Shown: positions 1-9,315 of the stretch, one piece after another
Layout of the letters: each line of letters begins with the position of its first letter
How positions within the stretch are numbered: the stretch's first letter is position 1
Assembly: GCF_000974765.1 (NCBI RefSeq)
Contig: NZ_BBWU01000039.1
Span: forward strand, 1-64,000
DNA from: Sphingomonas changbaiensis NBRC 104936
Lineage (GTDB): Bacteria > Pseudomonadota > Alphaproteobacteria > Sphingomonadales > Sphingomonadaceae
Length of the DNA: 64,000 bases
Direction of reading: 5' to 3'
The notes under the pieces: model-generated
What the model saw: the letters and a program-made list of their open reading frames with translations, nothing else
The model's database searches: none
What the model was told of the DNA's origin: nothing
Program-made: the position numbers and the translations under genes

Positions 1-1
1 G

Positions 2-1576
2 TTATAAACCCCGCAGCATCTCCCGAGCGCAGTTGTGCCCCGGCGCACCCGTCACGCCGCCGCCGGGATGCGTGCCCGCGCCACACATCCACAGGCCCTT
101 GATCGGCCCGGCATAGGCGCCATTCCCCAGCACCGGCCGCGCGGAATAGAGCTGATCGAGCGACATCGCGCCGTGCATGATGTCGCCGCCTGCGAGCCCG
201 AACCGCTCCTCCAGGTCCGTCGGGCTCAGCGACAGCCGTCCGACGACGGACGCCTTGAAGCCCGGCGCCCAGGCATCGACAGCGTCGATGATCGTGTCGG
301 CCGCCGCCTCGCGTTCGTCGGCCCAGCTGCGGCCATCGGGCAGCTCGGGCGCGAATTGCTGGCAGAACAGGCTCGCGACATGCGCGCCCTTCGGCGCCAG
401 CGTGTCATCGAGGGTCGAGGGGATCAGCATCTCGACGATCGGCGCCTTCGACCAGCCACAAGCGCGGGCATCGGTGAAGGCGCGGTCCATATAATCAAGC
501 GTCGGCGCGATCACGATGCCGCTCGCCAGATGCTCGCCCGGTTCCGGCAGGCAGGTGAAGCGCGGCAGCTCCGACAGCGCAACGTTCATCCGGAAGGTGC
601 CGGAGCCAGCCTTGTACGATTTCATCCGCCGCGCGAAATCGGCGGGCAGGTCGGCCTCGTCGACCAGCTTCCCGTAGAGGAGCTTCGGCCCGACGTTCGC
701 GACGACGCGCCGGGCGAACAGCTCGCGCCCGTCCTCCAGCGCCACGCCGACCGCCTTGCCGCCATCGACCAGCACCTTCGCGACCGGCGCATCGGTCATG
801 ATCTCGACGCCTGCCGCCTCGCACGCCTGGCGCATGGCTCCGGTGATCGCGCCCATGCCGCCGATCGCGTGGCCCCAGGCGCCCTTCACGCCGTTCACTT
901 CGCCGAATACGTGGTGGAGCAGCACATAGGCCGATCCCGGCGTGTCGGGGCTGGCGTAGTTGCCGACCACCGCGTCGAAACCGAACGCCGCCTTGATCGG
1001 ATCGCTTTCGAACCAGCCGTCGAGGAAGGTCCGGGCGCTCTTCACGAACAGGTCGAGCAGGTCGCGCTGGCCTTCCAGCCCCAGCTTCGCCATCCGGCGC
1101 CCCGGCCCGATGCCGCGCAGCAGCTCGAACCAGCCGCCACCGGCATTGGGCGGCGTCTGCAGCGCCAGGTCGCGCAGCACATCGGCGATGCGGTCGAGCG
1201 CATCGTAATAGGCGGGCAGCGTCTCCGCGTCCTTCGCGGAGTATTTCGCGACCTCCGCTTGGGTGCGCTCCAGCCCGCCGCCGAGCTTCAGATAATGGCT
1301 GTCGTCGAGCGGCAGGAAGTTGGAGATCGGGCGGTGCACCACGCGCAGGCCCCAATCGTGCAGCCGCATGTCGCGGATGACTTTCGACTGGAGCAGGCTG
1401 ACGGTGTAGCTCGCCGTCGAGTTGCGGAAGCCGGGGTGGAACTCCTCCGTCACCGCCGCGCCGCCGACGATGTGCCGGCGCTCGACCACCAGCACCTTGA
1501 GGCCGGCGCGGGCGACATACCAGGCGCAGGTCAGGCCGTTATGCCCGCCGCCGATGATCAGTGCGTCGTACGACAT
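2..1576 (-). CDS. FAD-dependent oxidoreductase, PYROXD2/phytoene desaturase-like
   Basis: Predicted 524-aa flavoprotein of the COG1233 group, related to carotenoid desaturases and PYROXD2. The N-terminus carries a Rossmann FAD site (DALIIGGGHNGL, then VVERRHIVGGA). The C-terminus has the second FAD contact region (GLWMCGAGTHPGGGVTGAPG). No signal peptide or membrane segment is obvious, so it is probably cytosolic. The ATG at 1576 is preferred over an in-frame ATG 10 codons upstream because the Rossmann fold begins directly after it. It is the only gene on its side of an inverted repeat (1616-1705) that separates it from alaS. The substrate cannot be read from the sequence; no carotenoid genes are adjacent, so a pigment role is unsupported. 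Confidence 0.85.
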   Translation of the reverse strand: MSYDALIIGGGHNGLTCAWYVARAGLKVLVVERRHIVGGAAVTEEFHPGFRNSTASYTVSLLQSKVIRDMRLHDWGLRVVHRPISNFLPLDDSHYLKLGGGLERTQAEVAKYSAKDAETLPAYYDALDRIADVLRDLALQTPPNAGGGWFELLRGIGPGRRMAKLGLEGQRDLLDLFVKSARTFLDGWFESDPIKAAFGFDAVVGNYASPDTPGSAYVLLHHVFGEVNGVKGAWGHAIGGMGAITGAMRQACEAAGVEIMTDAPVAKVLVDGGKAVGVALEDGRELFARRVVANVGPKLLYGKLVDEADLPADFARRMKSYKAGSGTFRMNVALSELPRFTCLPEPGEHLASGIVIAPTLDYMDRAFTDARACGWSKAPIVEMLIPSTLDDTLAPKGAHVASLFCQQFAPELPDGRSWADEREAAADTIIDAVDAWAPGFKASVVGRLSLSPTDLEERFGLAGGDIMHGAMSLDQLYSARPVLGNGAYAGPIKGLWMCGAGTHPGGGVTGAPGHNCAREMLRGL

Positions 1577-1615
1577 TCCAGGCTTCGAATTGGCGCGCAA
1601 AAGCATCCCTCGCTC

Positions 1616-1705
1616 GGTTTGGGCTGAGCTTGTCGAAGCCCTCCCTTTCTTTTCCGGCCTAGCAGTAGAGAAGAAGGGAGGCCTTCGACAAGCTCAGGCC
1701 AAACC
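1616..1705. repeat. Intergenic inverted repeat, CTTCGACAAGCTCAG family
   Basis: Two 32-nt arms (1616-1647 and 1674-1705) are complementary except at two positions, with a 26-nt loop. The core is GAGCTTGTCGAAG / CTTCGACAAGCTC. It fills the gap between the oxidoreductase start and the alaS stop. It resembles the REP-like palindromes common in sphingomonad genomes. It could act as a transcription terminator after alaS, but there is no T-tract. Confidence 0.85.
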
Positions 1706-1739
1706 GGAGTGAGGACGGTCGAACGGAATGGCCGCGGCG

Positions 1740-4391
1740 CTAAGCCGCTTCCGCCATTTCCCCCAGCGCTGCCTTGACCGCCGCAACCGCTTCCGGCGCC
1801 TGCCCGCCGTCCGGCCCGCCGCCTTGCGCCATGTCGGGCCGACCGCCGCCGCCCTGGCCGCCCAGCGCCGCAACCGCCAGCTTGACCAGATCGACGGCGT
1901 TGCGCTTGCCAGTGAGGTCGTCCGTCACGCCGACGGCGACAGAAGCGCGGCCGTCATTGACCGCGACCAGCACCGCGACGCCGGAGCCAACGCGCGCCTT
2001 GAGCTCATCGACCGCGCCGCGCAGGCCCTTGGGATCGAGTCCCTCGACGACCTGGCCGATAAAGCCGTGGCCGCCGACCTGCTCCGGCCCCGCAGCCTCT
2101 GCCTTGCCGCCGCCACCCAGCGCGAGCGCCTTCTTCGCGTCGGCAAGCTCGCGCTCGAGCCGCCGCCGCTCCTCGATCAGCGCGGCAACACGCGCCGGCA
2201 CTTCCTCGGGCGAGGCCTTCAACGCCGATGCCGTCTCGCGCAGCCGCTCGTCGCGGCCGGTCAGCCATTGCCGCGCCGCCTCGCCGGTCAGTGCCTCGAT
2301 GCGACGCACCCCCGACGACACCGCGCTTTCCGACACGATCTTGAACAGCGCGATATCGCCGGTCGCGCTCACATGAGTGCCGCCGCACAGCTCGACCGAA
2401 TAGGCGTCGCGGCCCATCGTCAGCACGCGCACTTCGTCACCATACTTCTCGCCGAACAGCGCCATCGCGCCGGCAGCGATCGCGTCGTCCGGCGTCATCA
2501 GCCGGGTCGAGACACTCTCGTTTGCGCGGATCTGCGCATTCACGTCGGCCTCGACGTCGGCGATCTCCTGCGCACTCAGTGCCGACGGGTGCGAGAAATC
2601 GAAGCGGAAACGATCCGGCGCGACCAGCGAGCCCTTCTGGGTCACATGCCCGCCCAGCCGCTTGCGCAGCGCCGCGTGCAGCAGGTGCGTCGCGGAGTGG
2701 TTCGCACGGATGCGGTCGCGCCGCTCGGCATCGACGACCAGATGGACGGTATCGCCGATCGCGACCTCGCCATTCTCGATCACCATGTGATGCGCGTGCA
2801 GGCGGCCGAGCGGCTTGGTCGTGTCGTCGACGACCGCGCGCAGGCCCTTGTCGCCGGTCACGACGCCCGCATCGCCCATCTGGCCGCCGCTTTCGGCATA
2901 AAAGGGCGTCTGGTTGGTCAGCAGCACGACTTTCTCGCCGGCCGAGGCATGCTGGACCGGCTGGCCGTCCTTCACGATCGCGACGACCTCGGCTTCGCCT
3001 TCCGTGCCCGAATAGCCGATGAACTCAGTCGATCCGTTCGCCTCGGCCAGGTCGAACCACACGTCCTCGGAAGCCTTCGCGCCCGACCCCTTCCACGCGG
3101 CCCGAGCCGCCGCCTTCTGCTCGGCCATCGCCTCGTCGAAGCCCAGACGATCGACGCCGAAGCCCTGGGCGCGCAGCGCGTCCTCGGTCAGGTCATAGGG
3201 GAAGCCGAACGTGTCGTAGAGTTTGAAGGCGACCGCGCCGGGCAGCGTGTCGCCCGGCCTCATCGCCGCCGTCGCTTCGTCGAGCAGCTTCAGTCCGTTC
3301 GCCAGCGTCTGGCGGAAGCGTGTCTCTTCCTGAGCCAGCGTCGCCTCGATCAGCGGCTGTGCGCGGACCAGCTCCGGATAGGCGCCGCCCATTTCCGCCA
3401 CCAGCGAAGGCACCAGCCGGTGCATCAGCGGTTCCTTGGCGCCCAGCAGGTGCGCGTGCCGCATTGCGCGGCGCATGATCCGGCGCAGCACATAGCCACG
3501 GCCCTCGTTCGCCGGCAGCACGCCGTCCGCGACCAGGAAGCCCGACGCGCGAAGGTGATCGGCGATCACGCGGTGGCTCGCCTGGTTGGCACCGGTCGTC
3601 GCAGTGCCGGTCAGCGCCCCGCTCTCCGCGATCAGCGCCTTGAACGTGTCCGTATCATAGTTGTCGTGCACGCCCTGCAGCACGGCCGCGATCCGCTCCA
3701 GCCCCATGCCGGTGTCGATCGAGGGCTTGGGCAGGCTGCCGACGATCTCGTTCGCTTCCTGCTCAAACTGCATGAAGACGAGATTCCAGATCTCGGTGAA
3801 GCGATCGCCGTCCTCGTCCGGGCTGCCGGGAGGGCCGCCGGGGATATGCTCGCCATGATCGTAGAAGATTTCGGAGCACGGACCGCATGGGCCGTTGTCG
3901 CCCATTGCCCAGAAATTGTCCTTGGTCGGGATGCGGATGATCCGGCTCTCGGGCAGCCCGGAAATCTTCTTCCAGAGGTCGAATGCCTCATCGTCGGTGT
4001 GGTAGACGGTCGCCAGCAACCGGCTCGGATCGATCCCCCATTCGCGCGTGATCAGGGTCCAGGCGAGCGAGATCGCCCGTTCCTTGAAATAATCGCCGAA
4101 CGAGAAATTGCCCAGCATTTCGAAGAATGTATGGTGGCGCGCCGTGTAGCCGACATTGTCCAGGTCGTTATGCTTGCCGCCCGCCCGCACGCATTTCTGC
4201 GAGCTCACCGCGGTCGAATAGGGCCGCGTTTCCAGGCCTGTGAACACGTTCTTGAACGGCACCATCCCTGCGTTCACGAACATCAGCGTCGGATCGTTGT
4301 GCGGCACCAGCGGCGCCGAGGGCACGCGCGCATGCCCCTCGCCCTCGAAATAGTCGAGAAAACTGCGCCGGATGTCGTTGGTCGAACTCAT
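1740..4391 (-). CDS. alaS: Alanine--tRNA ligase
   Basis: Class II alanyl-tRNA synthetase of 883 aa, the usual length. It charges tRNA-Ala in the cytosol and edits mischarged Ser/Gly. The N-terminal catalytic core shows motif 1 ([13 protein letters not shown]) and motif 2 ([18 protein letters not shown]). The editing domain has the zinc-site pattern His565-xxx-His569 (HSATH) and Cys669-xxx-His673 (CGGTH). A Gly-rich C-Ala domain ends the protein. The ATG at 4391 is chosen because [12 protein letters not shown] is the normal family start; the 12 codons upstream look non-coding. It appears monocistronic, followed by an inverted repeat. Confidence 0.97.
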   Translation of the reverse strand: MSSTNDIRRSFLDYFEGEGHARVPSAPLVPHNDPTLMFVNAGMVPFKNVFTGLETRPYSTAVSSQKCVRAGGKHNDLDNVGYTARHHTFFEMLGNFSFGDYFKERAISLAWTLITREWGIDPSRLLATVYHTDDEAFDLWKKISGLPESRIIRIPTKDNFWAMGDNGPCGPCSEIFYDHGEHIPGGPPGSPDEDGDRFTEIWNLVFMQFEQEANEIVGSLPKPSIDTGMGLERIAAVLQGVHDNYDTDTFKALIAESGALTGTATTGANQASHRVIADHLRASGFLVADGVLPANEGRGYVLRRIMRRAMRHAHLLGAKEPLMHRLVPSLVAEMGGAYPELVRAQPLIEATLAQEETRFRQTLANGLKLLDEATAAMRPGDTLPGAVAFKLYDTFGFPYDLTEDALRAQGFGVDRLGFDEAMAEQKAAARAAWKGSGAKASEDVWFDLAEANGSTEFIGYSGTEGEAEVVAIVKDGQPVQHASAGEKVVLLTNQTPFYAESGGQMGDAGVVTGDKGLRAVVDDTTKPLGRLHAHHMVIENGEVAIGDTVHLVVDAERRDRIRANHSATHLLHAALRKRLGGHVTQKGSLVAPDRFRFDFSHPSALSAQEIADVEADVNAQIRANESVSTRLMTPDDAIAAGAMALFGEKYGDEVRVLTMGRDAYSVELCGGTHVSATGDIALFKIVSESAVSSGVRRIEALTGEAARQWLTGRDERLRETASALKASPEEVPARVAALIEERRRLERELADAKKALALGGGGKAEAAGPEQVGGHGFIGQVVEGLDPKGLRGAVDELKARVGSGVAVLVAVNDGRASVAVGVTDDLTGKRNAVDLVKLAVAALGGQGGGGRPDMAQGGGPDGGQAPEAVAAVKAALGEMAEAA

Positions 4392-4446
4392 GCGGCGCGA
4401 TGTAAGGGAGCGGCCCCGGCGGAGCAAGCAGGGCCGCGGCCGCCGC

Positions 4447-4860
4447 TCAGGTTGCGAACAGCATTGCGTCGCCAGCGAACGCCTTGAACTCGAGCGCGTT
4501 GCCGCTGGGATCGCGGAAGAACATCGTCGCCTGCTCGCCGGGCTGGCCCTTGAAGCGAATGTGCGGCTCGATGCCGAAGGCGATGCCGGCCGCCTTCAGG
4601 CGATCGGCGAGCGCCTGCCAGTCAGTCATCGTCAGCACCACGCCGAAATGCGGCACCGGCACGTCATGCCCGTCGACGGGGTTACTGGTGTCGGCCGATC
4701 GCGCGCCTTCGTCCAGGTGAGCGACGATCTGGTGGCCATAAAGGTCGAAATCGATCCACCGATCGGAGCTGCGGCCTTCCCCGCAGCCGAGCAGACCGCC
4801 GTAGAAGGATCGGGCGGCAGCGAGATCGTGCACGGGAAACGCAAGATGAAACGGTCTCAT
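4447..4860 (-). CDS. VOC family protein (glyoxalase/bleomycin resistance fold)
   Basis: Small 137-aa cytosolic protein with the paired beta-alpha-beta-beta-beta layout of the vicinal oxygen chelate superfamily. It starts [21 protein letters not shown] and ends with the typical [15 protein letters not shown] segment, which carries a metal-ligand Glu. His4 and this Glu are the expected metal positions. The ATG at 4860 overlaps the stop of the upstream gene as ATGA, so the two are translationally coupled. The longer upstream in-frame extension is out-of-frame reading of that neighbour. The substrate is unknown; the family includes glyoxalases, dioxygenases and drug-binding proteins. Confidence 0.85.
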   Translation of the reverse strand: MRPFHLAFPVHDLAAARSFYGGLLGCGEGRSSDRWIDFDLYGHQIVAHLDEGARSADTSNPVDGHDVPVPHFGVVLTMTDWQALADRLKAAGIAFGIEPHIRFKGQPGEQATMFFRDPSGNALEFKAFAGDAMLFAT

Positions 4861-5471
4861 GGCTGGGCAAGCTCCACACAGGTTTCCATGTCGGGCGCGG
4901 ACTTGGGATCGGCGGAGATCGCCTCGCGCGCCAGCGTCAGCTCCTTGTCGCCCTCCGCCTCGCTTTTGCCCGCGTCGCGCAGTTCGGTGCGCGCGCGATC
5001 TTCCAGCAGGGACGCGATCGTCATCAGGTCCATCGCGGTCTTGCTCATCCCCTCGCGCTTGCGGACATCGTCGGCAGCAAGCTTCAGCAGCCCGGCGCAC
5101 TGGACCGCGCTGGGCGGCGGCAGCGGCGGCGCGACCGCGTTCATCACCTCGACACAGGCCTGCGCTTCAGCGATCGGCAGCTCGGCCTTCCCGCCTGCCG
5201 CCTTCTGCGTCGCCGCGACCTGCTGCAGGATCAGGTCGCGCACCTGTTCCCGGCTACGGCCGGTGTCCTTCACCAGCGTATCGCCGACCACCTGCGCGAA
5301 GCGGGCACCCTGGCGCGCCAGCGGCGGCAGCGACAGCGCCGAGGCTGTCCGGCGCTGCTGCTCCCCGGCGACAATCGCGAGCACGGCGACACAGCGGACC
5401 TGACGCGCTTGCAGATCGGAGAGGGGCGGAGGCGAGGACGCGGCGGCAAGCGCCAGGACGAGACTGAGCAT
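4857..5471 (-). CDS. Putative secreted protein of unknown function
   Basis: A 204-aa protein starting with a short hydrophobic stretch ([13 protein letters not shown]) that could be a signal peptide. The mature part is Ala-rich and mostly helical, with a few Cys residues (for example RCVAV, ACVEV, QCAGL, TCVEL) whose spacing suggests disulfides in the periplasm. I do not recognise a named family. It overlaps the downstream VOC gene by 4 nt (ATGA), so the two form a unit. It is divergent from lnt, whose start lies 55 nt away, so the promoters of both must lie in that short gap or inside the genes. Confidence 0.7.
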   Translation of the reverse strand: MLSLVLALAAASSPPPLSDLQARQVRCVAVLAIVAGEQQRRTASALSLPPLARQGARFAQVVGDTLVKDTGRSREQVRDLILQQVAATQKAAGGKAELPIAEAQACVEVMNAVAPPLPPPSAVQCAGLLKLAADDVRKREGMSKTAMDLMTIASLLEDRARTELRDAGKSEAEGDKELTLAREAISADPKSAPDMETCVELAQP

Positions 5472-5526
5472 CGCCCGATCCTTACGCGCGATTGCAACCG
5501 CCGCAAAGGCGCGCGATAGCGCCGCG

Positions 5527-7080
5527 GTGCTCCGTTATCCGAAGCTTCTCGCGCTGGCCGCAGGCGCGCTGTCGGCGACCGGCTTCGCGCCGCTCGAACT
5601 CTGGCCCGTCACGATCCTTTGCCTCGTGCTGCTGATCCGATTGCTCGGCGACGCGCCGACCTGGCGCAGCGCCTTCTGGCGGATGTGGCTGTTCGCGCTC
5701 GGCCATTTCACCGTCGGCCTGAACTGGATCGCCCACGCCTTCACCTACCAGGACTCGATGCCGCACTGGTTCGGCTATGGCGCGGTGGTTGCGCTGTCGC
5801 TGTATCTGGCCGTGTTCCCGGCGGTGGGGGCCGCTGTCGCTCACGCCCTGACCCGCTCGTCCCGAGCACAGTCGAGGGGCGCGTCTCCAGAGTCCGAGCA
5901 GCGCCCCTCGACTTCGCTCGGGACGAGCGGCCTTGTGTTTCCGCTCCTCCTCGCCGCCGCCTGGATCGCGACCGAGTGGCTGCGGGCAACCCTGTTCACC
6001 GGCTTTGCCTGGAACCCGCTGGCGGCGATCTGGGTACCGGTCCTGCCGGTCGCACAGGCGACGAAATGGGTCGGCACCTATGGGCTGTCGGGCCTGACGG
6101 TCCTTGCCGCCGGTGGGGCGTTGCTGGTCGCGCGCCGGCGCTGGGCGGGCGCAGCCTTGATCGTCCCCCTGCCGCTGCTCGCGCTGCTGCTGTTGCCGCA
6201 TCCTGCAGCACCGGGCCCCCTCGCCGTCCGCATCGTGCAGCCGAACGTCAGCCAGGACGAGAAACAGGACGTCGATGCCCAGGCCGCGCATCTACAGCAG
6301 CTGGTGCGGATGTCCGGGCCGCCGGGCGCCAGCCCGCGGCTGCTGCTGTGGCCGGAAGCGGCGATCGACAATGGCTATCTGCTTGCCGAGGAACCCGGGC
6401 TGCGGCGGTATCTGGCCAGAGCGCTCGGTCCCGGCGACGTGCTGCTCACCGGCGGCATCGCGCTGGAATATGACCAGCAGGGCCGCGCGATCGGCGGCCG
6501 CAACAGCGTATTCGCGCTGGCGCCCGACACCCGCATTCTCGCCCGCTATGACAAGGCGCATCTGGTTCCTTACGGCGAATATCTGCCGATGCGGGCAATC
6601 CTGACGCCGCTCGGCCTGTCGCGGCTGGTGCCGGGCGATCTCGATTTCTGGCCCGGTCCGGGGCCGAAGACGTTCGACATTCCCGGCGTCGGCCCGATCG
6701 GGTTCCAGATCTGCTATGAAATCATTTTTTCCGGCCAGGTGATCGATCCGGCCCACCGGCCGCTGTTCCTGTTCAACCCGTCGAACGACGCATGGTTCGG
6801 CAGCTGGGGCCCTCCTCAGCATCTTGCGCAGGCGCGGCTGCGGGCGATCGAGGAAGGCATGACGATCGTACGCGCGACACCGACCGGCATTTCGGCAGTG
6901 ATTGCACCCAATGGCAGGATCGAAGGGTCGATCGGGCTCGGAAAGCAGGGCGTACTCGACGCGCATCTGCCGGCACCGCTGCCGCCGACGCCGTTCGCGC
7001 GCTACGGCAACCTTCTGCCCGCGCTGCTGGCGCTGGCACTCGTCGCTTTGGGCGTTGTCATCCGCATCCGTCGCCGCTAG
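5527..7080 (+). CDS. lnt: Apolipoprotein N-acyltransferase with in-frame palindromic insert
   Basis: Inner-membrane enzyme of 517 aa that adds the third acyl chain to lipoproteins. An N-terminal multi-helix membrane region is followed by a nitrilase-like periplasmic domain. The catalytic triad is Glu277 (LLWPEAAID), Lys343 ([14 protein letters not shown]) and Cys396 (GFQICYE). A C-terminal membrane helix ends in Arg residues. The start is a GTG at 5527; no better ATG is in frame. Codons for about residues 110-135 lie inside an inverted repeat (5853-5930), 78 nt and so in frame. This adds a hydrophilic Ser/Arg-rich loop between predicted membrane segments and leaves the triad untouched. metK follows 65 nt downstream. 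Confidence 0.95.
   Translation: MLRYPKLLALAAGALSATGFAPLELWPVTILCLVLLIRLLGDAPTWRSAFWRMWLFALGHFTVGLNWIAHAFTYQDSMPHWFGYGAVVALSLYLAVFPAVGAAVAHALTRSSRAQSRGASPESEQRPSTSLGTSGLVFPLLLAAAWIATEWLRATLFTGFAWNPLAAIWVPVLPVAQATKWVGTYGLSGLTVLAAGGALLVARRRWAGAALIVPLPLLALLLLPHPAAPGPLAVRIVQPNVSQDEKQDVDAQAAHLQQLVRMSGPPGASPRLLLWPEAAIDNGYLLAEEPGLRRYLARALGPGDVLLTGGIALEYDQQGRAIGGRNSVFALAPDTRILARYDKAHLVPYGEYLPMRAILTPLGLSRLVPGDLDFWPGPGPKTFDIPGVGPIGFQICYEIIFSGQVIDPAHRPLFLFNPSNDAWFGSWGPPQHLAQARLRAIEEGMTIVRATPTGISAVIAPNGRIEGSIGLGKQGVLDAHLPAPLPPTPFARYGNLLPALLALALVALGVVIRIRRR
5853..5930. repeat. Palindromic repeat embedded in frame in lnt
   Basis: Two 30-nt arms (5853-5882 and 5901-5930) pair with two mismatches around an 18-nt loop. 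The core is GTCCCGAGCacagTCGAGGGG. The length of 78 nt is 26 codons, so the lnt frame is preserved. The encoded stretch, about [18 protein letters not shown], is low-complexity and hydrophilic, unlike the hydrophobic residues around it. It resembles intergenic sphingomonad REP-like palindromes. Confidence 0.85.
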
Positions 7081-7090
7081 AGACCTGCAC

Positions 7091-7111
7091 ACATAAACAT
7101 ATCTTTATATG
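7091..7111. promoter_or_regulatory. Candidate SahR-type operator upstream of metK
   Basis: An AT-rich imperfect palindrome, ATAAACATATCTTTAT (7093-7108), lies 35 nt before the metK ATG in otherwise GC-rich DNA. Its half-sites ATAAA / TTTAT around an ATAT centre resemble the operator reported for the SAH-responsive ArsR-type regulator SahR that controls methionine-cycle genes in Proteobacteria. This rests on remembered motif similarity only, and no regulator gene is in the window. Confidence 0.45.
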
Positions 7112-7145
7112 CGGGCTTCGCGCCTGCTCCAGCACAGGACCGACG

Positions 7146-8330
7146 ATGCGCTCCAACTATCTCTTCACGTCCGAATCGGTGTCCGAAGGCCATCCGGACA
7201 AGGTCGCCGACCAGATTTCCGATGCCGTCGTCGATCTGTTCATCGGCCGCGACCCGGTCGCCCGCGTCGCCTGCGAAACGATGGTCACGACGCAGCGGAT
7301 CGTCCTGGCCGGCGAAGTGCGCTGCGACCAGGATCGGTTCCCATCGCTCGCCGAAATCGAGCAGGCCGCGCGCGATACGGTGAAGCGCATCGGCTATGAA
7401 CAGCACGGCTTCCATTGGCAGACCGCCGAGTTCGCCTGCCACTTGCACGGCCAGTCGGCGCACATCGCCCAGGGGGTCGACGAAAGCGGCAACAAGGACG
7501 AAGGCGCCGGCGACCAGGGCATCATGTTCGGCTTCGCTTGCGACGAGACGCCTGACCTGATGCCGGCGACGCTCTATTATTCGCACCGCATTCTCGAGAA
7601 GATGGCGGCCGACCGGCACGGCGGCGTGGTCGATTTCCTTGAGCCCGACGCCAAGAGCCAGGTCACGCTGAAATATGAGGACGGCAAGCCCGTCGGCGCG
7701 AGCGCGCTGGTCGTCTCGACCCAGCATTCGAAGGCGCTGTCGACCGACGCCGGCCAGCGGACGCTCCGCGATTATGTGATGACGGTGTTCGAGGATGTGC
7801 TGCCAAAGGGCTGGATGCCCGCGGACCAGAGCCAGATCTACGTCAACCCGACCGGACTGTTCGAGATCGGCGGTCCGGATGGCGACGCTGGCCTTACCGG
7901 TCGCAAGATCATCGTCGACACCTATGGCGGCGCTGCCCCGCACGGCGGCGGCGCGTTCAGCGGCAAGGATCCGACCAAGGTCGACCGCTCGGCCGCCTAT
8001 GTCAGCCGCTATCTGGCAAAGAACATCGTCGCGGCGGGCCTCGCCCGGCGCTGCACGATCCAGCTCAGCTACGCGATCGGCATTGCCGAGCCGCTGTCGC
8101 TCTATGTCGACACCCATGGCACCGGCACCGTCGATGCCGCGAAGATCGAGGCAGTGCTGCCGCAACTGGTGAAGCTGACGCCCAAGGGCATTCGCACCCA
8201 TCTCGGGCTCAACAGGCCGATCTATCTGCAGACCGCCGCCTATGGCCACTTCGGCCGCAAGCCCGAGGGCGAATTCTTCACCTGGGAACGGACCGATCTG
8301 GTCGACCAGTTGAAGCAGGCGCTCGCCTGA
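7146..8330 (+). CDS. metK: S-adenosylmethionine synthetase
   Basis: Methionine adenosyltransferase of 394 aa. It makes S-adenosylmethionine from methionine and ATP in the cytosol. It starts with the signature [20 protein letters not shown]. The loop motif [12 protein letters not shown] and the phosphate-binding [19 protein letters not shown] are intact. The length is typical. The ATG at 7146 begins the conserved N-terminus; earlier in-frame codons lie inside lnt in another frame. An AT-rich palindrome (7091-7111) sits in the leader and may bind a methionine-cycle regulator. A strong hairpin follows the stop (8360-8389). Confidence 0.97.
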   Translation: MRSNYLFTSESVSEGHPDKVADQISDAVVDLFIGRDPVARVACETMVTTQRIVLAGEVRCDQDRFPSLAEIEQAARDTVKRIGYEQHGFHWQTAEFACHLHGQSAHIAQGVDESGNKDEGAGDQGIMFGFACDETPDLMPATLYYSHRILEKMAADRHGGVVDFLEPDAKSQVTLKYEDGKPVGASALVVSTQHSKALSTDAGQRTLRDYVMTVFEDVLPKGWMPADQSQIYVNPTGLFEIGGPDGDAGLTGRKIIVDTYGGAAPHGGGAFSGKDPTKVDRSAAYVSRYLAKNIVAAGLARRCTIQLSYAIGIAEPLSLYVDTHGTGTVDAAKIEAVLPQLVKLTPKGIRTHLGLNRPIYLQTAAYGHFGRKPEGEFFTWERTDLVDQLKQALA

Positions 8331-8359
8331 CCTGGCCCTCCTTCTCAAAAGTCACGAAT

Positions 8360-8389
8360 AGAGCCCCGTCGCACGTGCGGCGGGGCTCT
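8360..8389 (+). terminator. Hairpin terminator after metK
   Basis: AGAGCCCCG (8360-8368) pairs with CGGGGCTCT (8381-8389), and the stem extends inward through CGC/GCG around a short loop. It lies 30 nt past the metK stop. The T-tract is weak, so termination is likely but not certain. Confidence 0.65.
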
Positions 8390-8639
8390 GTTCGACTCAG
8401 GGCATTTTGGCGCCCGGTGGGGGGTGACCGTGCGCAGCGGCTGAACCCCTGATGCTGGAATCCCGGCCCCGTCGTTACGGTGTCGAAGCGATAAGCCGCC
8501 CTACTCACGCGACGAACCGTGCGAATAAACATTAATTCCGAATGAACCGGACTGGCCTCGCGTCGTTCTACCCGCAGCTGGAAAGGTTAACGCCAGCTTT
8601 CGAAATAGAGCGGGGTCGTTCGCTCAGGGAGTTATGAGC
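8390..8639. other. Gene-free leader region before the PEPxxWA-CTERM gene
   Basis: About 250 nt between the metK terminator and the next start. I see no credible ORF or RNA gene. An AT-richer patch near 8525-8545 (AATAAACATTAATTCC) could hold a promoter. AGGGAG at 8626-8631 is the ribosome binding site for the gene at 8640. Confidence 0.5.
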
Positions 8640-9254
8640 ATGAAAAAATGGGTCTTGGCCGCGGCAGCGGCGGTTGCATTCGCCGGTCCTGCCAGTGCGG
8701 CGGTTATCACGCTTGCCAGCGTGACAACAAACGGTCCCGGGGACTTCACCTGGAATTATCAGGGCACCCTCGGACCTGATGAAGGCGTGCGCTCCGGCGA
8801 TCGCCTGATCATCTTCGATTTCGGCGGCTATATTAACGGGTCGATCTTCACGCCTTCGGCGAATGTCGTGGGCAGTGTCGAGAATACGTCAAGTGGCGCC
8901 TTCGTGACGCCCGGGTTCAACGACGATCCGAACATCCCCAACCTGGTGTTCACCTATGTCGGCCCGGACTTCCGGAACACCGGCGGCCCGTTCTCGCCGT
9001 TCGACTTCAACGGTCTCGGCGCCCGCTCGACGTTCAGCGGCAAGACGCTGGATGCGTTCTTCACCCTGACCACGAAGAACAATCCGGACGGCGTGCCCGG
9101 CGGTTCCAACACTGCCGTGTTCACGCTCGGCCAGGTCACGGTCCCTGTGTCGGCGGTTCCGGAACCGGCGACCTGGGCGATGCTGCTCGGCGGGTTCGGT
9201 CTGCTCGGCGCGGCCACGCGTCGCCGCAACCGCGTCGCGCGCGTCGTCGCCTGA
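8640..9254 (+). CDS. PEPxxWA-CTERM sorting domain protein
   Basis: A 204-aa exported protein. The N-terminal signal peptide is MKKWVLAAAAAVAFAGPASAA. The C-terminus has the sorting signal VPEPATWAMLLGGFGLLGAATRRR: a PEP-x-x-WA motif, a membrane helix and a basic tail. Proteins of this type are processed and anchored by an exosortase/archaeosortase-like system at the outer surface. The middle is Gly/Asn-rich and beta-like, with no recognised catalytic motif. The ATG at 8640 is preferred over one at 8634 because AGGGAG at 8626-8631 is 8 nt away from it, but only 2 nt from the earlier ATG. A terminator follows (9277-9307). No exosortase gene is in the window. Confidence 0.88.
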   Translation: MKKWVLAAAAAVAFAGPASAAVITLASVTTNGPGDFTWNYQGTLGPDEGVRSGDRLIIFDFGGYINGSIFTPSANVVGSVENTSSGAFVTPGFNDDPNIPNLVFTYVGPDFRNTGGPFSPFDFNGLGARSTFSGKTLDAFFTLTTKNNPDGVPGGSNTAVFTLGQVTVPVSAVPEPATWAMLLGGFGLLGAATRRRNRVARVVA

Positions 9255-9276
9255 ACGCAGCTCCGTGAGGAGGAGG

Positions 9277-9307
9277 GGGCCGGCCGTCGCGAGACGGTCG
9301 GCCCTTT
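9277..9307 (+). terminator. Rho-independent terminator after PEPxxWA-CTERM gene
   Basis: GGGCCGGCCGTC pairs with GACGGTCGGCCC around a GCGA loop, followed by TTT. It lies 22 nt past the stop codon. It also separates this gene from the convergent RelA/SpoT gene, which ends at 9316. Confidence 0.8.
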
Positions 9308-9315
9308 CGCGTTGG

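Noticed and set aside
35-1627. Long plus-strand ORF opposite the PYROXD2-like gene
   Set aside because: It is Arg/Gln-rich shadow reading of a clear oxidoreductase on the other strand, with no domain motif.
1728-4487. 919-codon plus-strand ORF opposite alaS
   Set aside because: GC-rich antisense frame; alaS on the minus strand has all its catalytic and editing motifs.
7081-7145. SAM riboswitch in the metK leader
   Set aside because: The 65-nt gap is too short for known SAM aptamers of usual size and shows only an AT palindrome, better explained as an operator.
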